Below, piece by piece: positions 1-5,482 of a stretch of 6,841 bases of DNA. Position 1 is the stretch's first letter; each line of letters opens with the position of its first letter. Under the pieces are notes generated by a model that worked only from the letters and a program-made list of their open reading frames with translations, made no database searches and was not told the DNA's origin. A program made the position numbers and the translations under genes. This DNA is from Rhodobacter sp. (GTDB taxonomy: Bacteria > Pseudomonadota > Alphaproteobacteria > Rhodobacterales > Rhodobacteraceae), in the NCBI GenBank assembly GCA_027482795.1, contig JAIXVS010000023.1, positions 1-6,841 of the forward strand. Direction: 5' to 3'.

Positions 1-75
1 CTGCCACAACGCCAGCGGCGAGCCGCGCGTGCCAATGCGAAAGGGTGCGTCGGGGGTGGGAAGCTGTATATCCAT
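1..75 (-). CDS. hemC: Hydroxymethylbilane synthase (porphobilinogen deaminase), N-terminal fragment
   Basis: Only the first 25 codons are inside the window; the gene continues past position 1. The minus strand from the ATG at 75 translates to a short leader followed by FRIGTRGSPLALWQ, residues 12-25. This is the hallmark N-terminal strand of hydroxymethylbilane synthase (E. coli HemC has RIATRQSPLALWQ). Arg17 and Ser19 correspond to the E. coli residues Arg11 and Ser13, which contact the dipyrromethane cofactor/substrate. The enzyme joins four porphobilinogen molecules into hydroxymethylbilane in cytoplasmic heme, siroheme and chlorophyll synthesis. No Shine-Dalgarno sequence precedes the ATG, but a promoter-like pair lies so close that the mRNA may be leaderless. 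The gene is divergent from the regulator at 205. It is a housekeeping gene and is probably unrelated to the sugar operon. Identification rests on one short but very characteristic motif. Confidence 0.88.
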   Translation of the reverse strand, partial: MDIQLPTPDAPFRIGTRGSPLALWQ

Positions 76-80
76 GCCGC

Positions 81-109
81 AGATTAGCCAGCGCGCGCAA
101 CGGCTTCAA
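81..109 (-). promoter_or_regulatory. Candidate promoter of hemC, possibly leaderless
   Basis: On the minus strand, TTGAAG (104-109) and TAATCT (81-86) are separated by exactly 17 nt. They match the sigma70 -35 box at 4 of 6 positions and the -10 box at 3 of 6. Only five bases separate the -10 box from the hemC ATG, so transcription would begin at or next to the A of the start codon. This agrees with the absence of a ribosome binding site. Short hexamer matches occur by chance, so this is a candidate only. Confidence 0.35.
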
Positions 110-112
110 CCC

Positions 113-137
113 CTTTGCGGTTGCCTCGCCTGCAAAG
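113..137. repeat. Inverted repeat CTTTGC-N13-GCAAAG in the divergent promoter region
   Basis: CTTTGC at 113-118 and GCAAAG at 132-137 are perfect inverted 6-bp arms separated by 13 nt. They lie upstream of both divergent genes, just behind the candidate hemC -35 box. The spacing would suit a dimeric DNA-binding protein contacting two successive major grooves. Six-base arms are short, and the repeat may be fortuitous. Confidence 0.25.
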
Positions 138-147
138 AAATTCCCAG

Positions 148-176
148 TTGCGCTGTTTCGATCAGCGAAATACCAT
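148..176 (+). promoter_or_regulatory. Candidate sigma70-like promoter of the regulator gene
   Basis: TTGCGC (148-153) and TACCAT (171-176) are separated by 17 nt, the optimal sigma70 spacing. They match the consensus boxes at 3 of 6 and 4 of 6 positions. Transcription would start near 183, giving a leader of about 20 nt that contains the AAAAGG ribosome binding site at 190-195. A palindrome occupies the spacer (separate entry). Placement relative to the start codon is good, but the hexamers are imperfect. Confidence 0.4.
156..170. promoter_or_regulatory. Candidate operator palindrome TTTCG-ATCAG-CGAAA
   Basis: This is a perfect inverted repeat with 5-bp arms and a 5-nt spacer, lying wholly between the candidate -35 and -10 boxes of the regulator gene. 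A protein bound here would block RNA polymerase, the usual position of an autoregulatory repressor site. TTGCGC occurs on either side, at 148-153 and 176-181, the latter within the palindrome TTGCGCAA (176-183). I infer autoregulation by the adjacent IclR-like protein. Nothing in the sequence proves which protein binds. Confidence 0.35.
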
Positions 177-204
177 TGCGCAACTTTACAAAAGGCACGT
201 GTTT

Positions 205-990
205 ATGCCCGCAACCGACCCAGACGCGCCAACGCAGCGCATTTTGGCGATCACAGAAGTGATCGCCGAACGCGGGCCCATCACTTTGGTCGAACTGACC
301 GCCGCCCTGCCCTTTAGCCGCGCGGCCATTTGGCGGGCCGTGGATACGCTACGCCTGCAAGGCTGGGTGCGAATGCGGGCGGGGGACAATGCGTTTGAGA
401 TGCGCCGCGAATTGGCCGATCGCTTTGCCCGCGGCCATCACAGCAGCCCCGAGGTCGAGGCGATTGCCCCGATCCGTGACCGCATTATGGGCTTTGGCCC
501 CCTGCACATAGAACTGGGCGGATTTACCGATACAGGCGTGTTTCGCGTATTGGAAAGCACGCGCAAATCCTATTACGCAGGCCAGTTCAGTGTTCCGTCT
601 TTGGTCGATGATGATTTGGCCATTGCTGCCCAATTGACTATTCCGCCGCCCAGCTTGGTGCTGCATCTGCGCGCCTTTATGGTCAGCGCGCGCGATGATG
701 AGCGGCGCGTGATTACATCGGGCGAACATGGCCGCCTGATCGCAAAGCTGCGCGATGTGGGCCATATCTGGCAAGAAGACTACAGCGGCATTGCCATGGC
801 CTTGCCCGAATTTCGCGGCTTTGCCCTGCGCGCCGAATTATGGCGCGTGGGCAAAGGCGACATCGCGCGGTTTCGCGCGCAGATGGAAGCATTTTTGGCC
901 CAACAGCGCGGGTACTTCCCCGCGATAACTCCGCTGCAAGGCGATTATGGGGTTAACCCCAAGGTGCCATCTTCGGACAGAAAAGCATAG
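205..990 (+). CDS. IclR-like winged helix-turn-helix transcriptional regulator
   Basis: A 261-residue cytoplasmic DNA-binding protein. Residues about 10-58 form a winged helix-turn-helix of the IclR type: TQRILAITEVIAERGPITLVEL, then a recognition helix around SRAAIWRAVDTLRLQGWV. IclR proteins are normally about 250 residues with a C-terminal ligand-binding domain, so the length fits. The C-terminal half (about 80-261) is poorly conserved, however. I do not see the usual GK-LLA stretch, and only a faint echo of the late IclR pattern around DYSGIAMALPEFRGFALRAEL. The start at 205 is chosen because AAAAGG sits 9 nt upstream; an in-frame TTG at 115 would place the candidate promoter inside the gene. 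The gene converges on the alpha-glucosidase and overlaps its 3' end by 46 bp. It may control the sugar operon, its own promoter, or both; the effector is unknown. The HTH assignment is strong, the family assignment moderate. Confidence 0.75.
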   Translation: MPATDPDAPTQRILAITEVIAERGPITLVELTAALPFSRAAIWRAVDTLRLQGWVRMRAGDNAFEMRRELADRFARGHHSSPEVEAIAPIRDRIMGFGPLHIELGGFTDTGVFRVLESTRKSYYAGQFSVPSLVDDDLAIAAQLTIPPPSLVLHLRAFMVSARDDERRVITSGEHGRLIAKLRDVGHIWQEDYSGIAMALPEFRGFALRAELWRVGKGDIARFRAQMEAFLAQQRGYFPAITPLQGDYGVNPKVPSSDRKA

Positions 991-2561
991 CCATGGGCGG
1001 GCAGGCTTAGGCTGCCCGCGTTCAAACTGGCCAAATGCGGCCCCATCAGCTGCGCTTTGCCATTCAGGCGTAGATGCACTGGGCTGGCCGAAAGGTTGAA
1101 CACACAGCTTAGGCTTGCGCCGTTATACTGGCGCCGCATGGCAAAAACTGGTTCGGGCAGATCAAAGACCTGCGCGCTGCCAAAGCGCAGGGCAGGCGTC
1201 GTGCGGCGCAGGGCAAGGGCGGCGCGATAGGCATTCAGCACCGATCCCTCCCCTTGGCCATCCAGCGCGGCGCGCAGTTGCGCAGGCTTTACAGGCAGCC
1301 ACGGCTCGGCGGTGGAAAAGCCGCCAAAGGGCGCATTATGGGCCCAAACCATTGGGGTGCGGCACCCATCGCGGCCTTTGTTTTCAGGCCAAAAATCGAT
1401 ATAGCCCAGATCGCGCAATTCATGAAACTCGATATCGGTTTCGGTCTGGCCCAACTCTTCGCCCTGATAAATCCCCAGCGTTCCGGGCAGCGACACCAAA
1501 AGGTTGATCGCTTGGCGCGCGACCGCGTCGGTATCGCCGCCAACGGGCGTCCAGCGGCTGACATGGCGCATCACATCATGGTTTGAAAACGACCAGCAGG
1601 GCCAACCATCAGGCGCGCCCGTTTGAAAATCACGAATACATTTGGCAAAATGCGCCGCCGTGTAATCAGGCCCCAACATGGCAAAGGAATAGGCCATATG
1701 CAGGCGTTTAACGCCCGACGTGTATTGCCCCATCAGGCCAATCTGCCGCGCCTCGCTATCGCCCACTTCGCCGACCAATGTGCGCGCATCATAGGCATCG
1801 ACCAGCGCGCGGATGCGTTCCAAAACCGCCAGATTTTCGGTCTGAGATTTGGAATATGCGTGGTCTTGCGCCTCGTACGGGTTAATCGGAAAGCCCTTTG
1901 GCCCCAGCGGGGCTGGGCCGTTGTCGCGCAGCTGTGCATCATGAGTGTAGAAATTGACCGTGTCCAAACGGAACCCATCCACCCCGCGTTCCAGCCAAAA
2001 GCGCATGGTCTCCAGCAGGGCATCCACCGCATCCGCGCAATGAAAGTTCAAATCGGGCTGCGAGGTTAGGAAATTATGCAGATAATACTGGCGGCGGCGC
2101 GGATCAAACATCCACGCACTGCCGCCAAAAACCGAAAGCCAATTGTTCGGCGGGCCGCCATCGGGTTTCGGGTCTGCCCATACATACCAATCGGCCTTGG
2201 GGTTTGTGCGGTTGGCGCGGCTTTGCGCAAACCACGGGTGCTGATCGGATGAATGCGAAATCACCTGATCGATGATCACCTTTAGGCCCAAATCATGGGC
2301 GCGCGCCAGCAGCGCGTCAAAATCATCCATCGTGCCGAACAGCGGGTTTATGCCTGTGTAATCAGACACATCATAGCCCATATCGCGGTCGGGCGAGGTG
2401 AAGAATGGCGATAGCCAAATCGCATCAACGCCCAAATCGGCCACATGCGAAAGGCGCTGGGTGATGCCAGGCAAATCGCCAATGCCATCGCCATTGCTGT
2501 CTTGAAAGGATCGCGGGTAGATCTGGTAAATTACCCCGCCGCGCCACCAATCTTGATCCAT
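945..2561 (-). CDS. Alpha-glucosidase, GH13 (subfamily 23-like)
   Basis: A 538-residue cytoplasmic enzyme hydrolysing terminal alpha-glucosidic bonds of short oligosaccharides. Residues 5-15 (WWRGGVIYQIY) and the acidic loop DSNGDGIGD (21-29) open a GH13 barrel. The four GH13 motifs are intact: IIDQVISH (Asp98, His103), GFRLDTVNF with nucleophile Asp200, LVGEVGD with acid/base Glu265, and SFSNHD with stabiliser Asp329. A small beta-sandwich domain closes the chain (about 455-530). Thr201 directly after the nucleophile is the type found in maltose-cleaving (alpha-1,4) enzymes; isomaltases have Val there. I therefore predict alpha-1,4 preference, as in the Halomonas GH13_23 enzyme it resembles. 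No signal peptide is seen. The ATG at 2561 is preferred: it begins MDQDWW as in homologues and has a GGGGGG stretch 4 nt upstream. An in-frame TTG at 2585 has no ribosome binding site. It is the last gene of the operon, 66 nt after GH43. Confidence 0.92.
   Translation of the reverse strand: MDQDWWRGGVIYQIYPRSFQDSNGDGIGDLPGITQRLSHVADLGVDAIWLSPFFTSPDRDMGYDVSDYTGINPLFGTMDDFDALLARAHDLGLKVIIDQVISHSSDQHPWFAQSRANRTNPKADWYVWADPKPDGGPPNNWLSVFGGSAWMFDPRRRQYYLHNFLTSQPDLNFHCADAVDALLETMRFWLERGVDGFRLDTVNFYTHDAQLRDNGPAPLGPKGFPINPYEAQDHAYSKSQTENLAVLERIRALVDAYDARTLVGEVGDSEARQIGLMGQYTSGVKRLHMAYSFAMLGPDYTAAHFAKCIRDFQTGAPDGWPCWSFSNHDVMRHVSRWTPVGGDTDAVARQAINLLVSLPGTLGIYQGEELGQTETDIEFHELRDLGYIDFWPENKGRDGCRTPMVWAHNAPFGGFSTAEPWLPVKPAQLRAALDGQGEGSVLNAYRAALALRRTTPALRFGSAQVFDLPEPVFAMRRQYNGASLSCVFNLSASPVHLRLNGKAQLMGPHLASLNAGSLSLPAHGYAFLSEDGTLGLTP
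997..1019 (+). terminator. Stem-loop 7 nt past the regulator stop codon
   Basis: GCGGGCAG (997-1004) and CTGCCCGC (1012-1019) form a perfect 8-bp GC-rich stem with a 7-nt loop. It starts just after the regulator's TAG (988-990) and lies inside the 3' coding part of the alpha-glucosidase gene. No T run follows on the plus strand, so it is at best a weak or Rho-assisted terminator, or a 3'-end-protecting hairpin. It may also be a by-product of coding sequence. Confidence 0.3.
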
Positions 2562-2627
2562 CTTGCCCCCCGCACTGCCATTCAAACTGCTTGCACATTC
2601 TGCCCGCGATTTGCAAGTAAGGCCGCA
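2562..2627 (-). other. Spacer between GH43 and GH13 with an inverted repeat
   Basis: These 66 nt separate two co-directional glycosidase genes and encode nothing recognisable. They contain inverted 6-bp arms CTTGCA (2590-2595) and TGCAAG (2612-2617) around a 16-nt spacer. The spacer could hold an operator or an internal promoter for the alpha-glucosidase, but I find no convincing -35/-10 pair. A C6 run on the plus strand (2566-2571) is the weak purine-rich stretch upstream of the GH13 start. Confidence 0.3.
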
Positions 2628-4232
2628 CTAGGGCAGGTTAGAATAGTCAAAACGCGTGAAATCCGCACCCCACCCCTGCCCCGTTAAATCCATCGCAAAC
2701 ATGCCAATGAAAGCGCCCGTAAAGCTGGCATGTTCGCCCGCGCCGCCTTCGTCTGATATCAGCGAGGCATCAAGCGGCGCACCGAAAGCCGCCTTCGCGC
2801 CTGATTGCTGCCAAAAGAACTGTAATTCTGCGCCGCGCACCTGCGCACTGATGGTGATGGGGCCGTCGGCAATGGCAACGCTTGCGCCAAAACTCAGCGC
2901 TTCGGTCACATCGCCTGCGCAGGACACTTGTTGCAGCACAAGCGCGCCCGTTGCATCGCGCGTCACCCACGCTGCGTGAAATTTGTGGCGGTTGTAGTAA
3001 TGCACCAAACCCGCCGCGCGTTGAAAATTGGGCGGGGCTGCGTGCAAAGTGGTCGCGGCATCGATATTCGCCTTTTCCTGCCGCCGCGCGATCAGCGATT
3101 GTTCAAACCACGACCCAATGCTTTCGCGCCCAATCAGCCGCAGCGCCCCCTGCCCCAATGTGAACAGCCGTTCAGGGTAGGGCGTGCGCAGCCATTGAAA
3201 ATCATCGGGCAACTGCGCGGTAGTGGTGAAATCATAGGTCAGTGGCACGTCAGGTGCCCGCGCGGGGGCCACTTTGAAAATGGACGGCGGGGCCAGACCA
3301 TTGCCCGTATGGGCGCAAGGCGTCAGATACAGCCAATCATCGCCGCGCCATTCGACGCGAGCGATCCCCGTCTCGCGCCCTGTGGTGCAAAACGCGCCGC
3401 GCGGGCCGCACTGGGGGCGGCCACACAAAAAGCTGTGATAACCCGCGCCATCGGGCCCTTCGACATATTGGCCATGGCCTGTGCGTTGCAGCGGGTGATC
3501 GGGGGTAAAGCGGGCCGTCATCAAATGCTGATCTGGGTGCATTTCATACGGCCCCGCGATGGATTTTGACCGCGCCATGGTCACGGCATGATCATACCCC
3601 GTGCCGCCTTCAGCCGTGGTCAGATAGTAATAATCGCCCCGCTTAAACAAATGCGGCGCTTCGGTCAGGCCCAAATCGCTGCCTGCAAAAATGTCATGAA
3701 CAGGCCCAATCAGGCCCTTTTCCGGGTGCCATTCTTGCAATTCAATCCCGTCAAAGCGGTCATTGGCGGAGTTCATCCCGCTGCCCTTGGGGCCGTGATT
3801 CCAGCGCATATTGACGAACCATTTGCGCCCATCCGCATCATGAAACAGGCTGGGATCAAAACCAGAGGAGTTTACGTAGATCGGGTCAGACCATGGCCCC
3901 TTAACACTGGGCGCGGTGGTGATGTAGTTATGCGCATCCTTGAAATCGCCCGACAGGCGTTTGACATCGGTATAAACCAGCCAAAACAAACCATCGGCAT
4001 AAGACAGGCAGGGTGCCCAAACGCCGCAGCTATCAGGATTGCCGCGCATATCCAACAGGCCGGCGCGCGCGAGTGGCCGCGACGCCAGCCGCCAATTTGC
4101 CAAATCTTCAGACGCATGAATTTGCACGCCCGGATACCATTCAAAGGTAGACGTGGCGATGTAATAGGTATCCCCCACGCGGCAAATGCTGGGATCAGGG
4201 TTAAAGCCGCGCAATATGGGATTTTCGATCAT
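2628..4232 (-). CDS. Beta-xylosidase, glycoside hydrolase family 43 (subfamily 11-like)
   Basis: A 534-residue cytoplasmic exo-glycosidase that releases xylose (possibly also arabinose) from the non-reducing end of xylo-oligosaccharides by inversion. The N-terminal five-bladed propeller (about 3-315) opens with NPILRGFNPDPSICRVGDTYY. The GH43 triad is present: base Asp13 (NPDPS), pKa-tuning Asp126 (GFDPSLF) and acid Glu191 (LTEAPH). Supporting residues His253 (TGHGQYVEGP) and Arg286 (GRETGIARVEW) match the Selenomonas SXA enzyme. The C-terminal beta-sandwich (about 325-534) begins near LPDDFQWLRTPYPERLF, typical of two-domain GH43_11 enzymes, and length fits. There is no signal peptide, so the substrate must be imported. 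The ATG at 4232 has GGAG (4240-4243 on the complementary strand) 7 nt upstream. It follows the oxidoreductase after 107 nt containing a strong stem-loop. Some GH43 relatives also cleave alpha-L-arabinofuranosides, so exact specificity is open. Confidence 0.93.
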   Translation of the reverse strand: MIENPILRGFNPDPSICRVGDTYYIATSTFEWYPGVQIHASEDLANWRLASRPLARAGLLDMRGNPDSCGVWAPCLSYADGLFWLVYTDVKRLSGDFKDAHNYITTAPSVKGPWSDPIYVNSSGFDPSLFHDADGRKWFVNMRWNHGPKGSGMNSANDRFDGIELQEWHPEKGLIGPVHDIFAGSDLGLTEAPHLFKRGDYYYLTTAEGGTGYDHAVTMARSKSIAGPYEMHPDQHLMTARFTPDHPLQRTGHGQYVEGPDGAGYHSFLCGRPQCGPRGAFCTTGRETGIARVEWRGDDWLYLTPCAHTGNGLAPPSIFKVAPARAPDVPLTYDFTTTAQLPDDFQWLRTPYPERLFTLGQGALRLIGRESIGSWFEQSLIARRQEKANIDAATTLHAAPPNFQRAAGLVHYYNRHKFHAAWVTRDATGALVLQQVSCAGDVTEALSFGASVAIADGPITISAQVRGAELQFFWQQSGAKAAFGAPLDASLISDEGGAGEHASFTGAFIGMFAMDLTGQGWGADFTRFDYSNLP

Positions 4233-4253
4233 AGCCTCGCTCCAATTGTGGAA

Positions 4254-4287
4254 GCAGGGCGCGCAACCGGGGGGATGCGCGCCCTGC
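4254..4287 (-). other. Intra-operon stem-loop upstream of the GH43 gene
   Basis: GCAGGGCGCGCA (4254-4265) and TGCGCGCCCTGC (4276-4287) form a perfect 12-bp, very GC-rich stem with a 10-nt loop. It lies in the 107-nt gap between the oxidoreductase stop codon and the GH43 start, ending 10 nt before the GH43 Shine-Dalgarno on the minus strand. Neither strand has a T run after the stem (TTCC follows on the minus strand). A processing or stability hairpin, or a leaky attenuator, is therefore more likely than a classical Rho-independent terminator. The rest of the gap (4288-4339) shows a direct repeat of GGTGGT on the minus strand and no convincing promoter. Confidence 0.6.
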
Positions 4288-4339
4288 GGATAAGACTGTG
4301 CCTAGGGAGGACCACCAGCCTTATTCTGCAAAAACCACC

Positions 4340-5470
4340 CTAGCGCAGCAGTGCGCGGGCAGCCTCTGGCCCCAATGCCTCGGGCCTTGTGCAGGTGGTG
4401 GACAGGGTGATGAACTGCCCCGTCTCACCCGATTTCAGGATCGATGTCATCACATCCACCCCGTGCAAGGTGCGCTCTAGGCTGCAACGCGTGTCGCGCC
4501 CTGCGGCAATAGCGGCCACCATATCGGCCAGCCCTGCGGTGCGGTAATTGGCCAGTGGCGCGCCTTGGTGGCTGACATCGTTGACCACGCCAAAGGGATG
4601 CTCCCACGCAGCGACATCGTGCACTTCGCCGTCCATCCCCGCCATCTGCAACGCCCCGCCGAAAAAGTTCGGATCAGGCACATAAAGCGTGCCTTCGGTG
4701 CCATAAAGCTCGAAATGGTTGCGCTTATGGTGCCACACATCCCAGCTGGCCGAGAATGAAATCGTCGCGCCCGACTGAAACTCTAACAAAGCCTGAATGT
4801 TCGACGGGGTTTTGACGGGCACCGTTTGCCCCGCCAAATCGCCCGACCCAATGGTGCGGGTTTGGCTGGCAGACGATGTCAGCGCGCCCACACGGGCCAC
4901 GGGGCCAAGCAGGTTGATCAGGTTGGCAATATAATACGGGCCCATATCCATAATCGGCCCCGCACCTGGCATGTAGAAAAACGCAGGGTTTGGGTGCCAG
5001 CTTTCGGGGCCATGACCCTGAATGGCGGCATTGCCCGTGGTGATCTGGCCCAGCTTACCGCTGTCAATCAAATCGCGGGCCTGTTGATGCGCAGCGCCAA
5101 GGAAGGTGTCAGGCGCGCAGCCCACACGCAGGCCTTTTGCCGCCGCCAGCGCGCGCAATTCTTCGCCCTCGGCCAGCGTCAGCACCAACGGCTTTTCCGA
5201 ATAGGCATGTTTGCCCGCGCGCAAAATATTGCGTGTCACTTCAAAATGCACGGCGGGGATGGTTAGGTTGATGACCACATCAATATCGCTGCGCGCCAGC
5301 AGATCATCCACCGAATAGGCGGTTGTGTTAAAGGCGGCGGCCTGATTTTCGGCCACCTCCATATTCACATCCGCAACCCCGCGCACGTTCAGCCCCTTAA
5401 ACAGCGGCGCAAGGCGCAGATACGCCGAACTGATATTACCGCAGCCAATAATGCCGATACCCATTTCCAT
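4340..5470 (-). CDS. Gfo/Idh/MocA family NAD(P)-dependent sugar oxidoreductase
   Basis: A 376-residue cytoplasmic dehydrogenase that oxidises or reduces a sugar or sugar-derived hydroxyl group with NAD(P). The Rossmann fold starts at residue 3 with GIGIIGCGNIS (dinucleotide loop Gly6, Gly9, Gly11). Family motif EKP at 92-94 supplies Lys93, and the C-terminal GFO_IDH_MocA beta-sheet domain runs from about 127 on. The family's usual D-x-G-x-H signature reads DMGPYY here (Asp175, Gly177, Tyr179), so Tyr stands where His is common. Glucose-fructose oxidoreductase also has Tyr there. Start 5470 is chosen because AAGGAG (5477-5482) lies 6 nt upstream; an upstream in-frame start at 5545 would overlap the isomerase gene and precede the fold with an unrelated 25-residue tail. 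The SD overlaps the isomerase stop codon and the gap is 10 nt, so translation is probably coupled. The substrate cannot be read from sequence. Confidence 0.9.
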   Translation of the reverse strand: MEMGIGIIGCGNISSAYLRLAPLFKGLNVRGVADVNMEVAENQAAAFNTTAYSVDDLLARSDIDVVINLTIPAVHFEVTRNILRAGKHAYSEKPLVLTLAEGEELRALAAAKGLRVGCAPDTFLGAAHQQARDLIDSGKLGQITTGNAAIQGHGPESWHPNPAFFYMPGAGPIMDMGPYYIANLINLLGPVARVGALTSSASQTRTIGSGDLAGQTVPVKTPSNIQALLEFQSGATISFSASWDVWHHKRNHFELYGTEGTLYVPDPNFFGGALQMAGMDGEVHDVAAWEHPFGVVNDVSHQGAPLANYRTAGLADMVAAIAAGRDTRCSLERTLHGVDVMTSILKSGETGQFITLSTTCTRPEALGPEAARALLR

Positions 5471-5476
5471 AATTCG

Positions 5477-5482
5477 CTCCTT
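5477..5482 (-). promoter_or_regulatory. Shine-Dalgarno AAGGAG that fixes the oxidoreductase start
   Basis: AAGGAG on the minus strand, 6 nt before the ATG at 5470 and overlapping the TAA stop (5481-5483) of the preceding isomerase gene. It decides between the ATG at 5470 and the longer in-frame alternative, and it suggests that ribosomes finishing the isomerase re-initiate on the oxidoreductase. Confidence 0.75.

Noticed and set aside
115..204. In-frame TTG at 115 as start of the regulator
   Set aside because: It would add 30 residues unlike the IclR N-terminus and would put the promoter-like boxes and the AAAAGG ribosome binding site inside the gene. ATG at 205 has good SD spacing.
349..774. 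Minus-strand open frame of 141 codons inside the regulator gene
   Set aside because: Antisense to the HTH regulator, no start context and no motif.
2562..2585. TTG at 2585 as start of the alpha-glucosidase
   Set aside because: No ribosome binding site, and homologues begin close to the WWRGG motif, as does the ATG at 2561.
2928..3569. Plus-strand open frame of 213 codons opposite the GH43 gene
   Set aside because: Rich in Arg, Ala and Pro with no motif; a shadow of the GH43 coding sequence.
4254..4287. Classical Rho-independent terminator splitting the operon
   Set aside because: The stem is strong, but neither strand has a T run after it, so it is kept as a stem-loop of uncertain role.
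3588..4343. Plus-strand open frame of 251 codons opposite the GH43 gene
   Set aside because: No recognisable domain, fully antisense to a well-conserved enzyme. High GC content at third positions commonly keeps antisense frames open.
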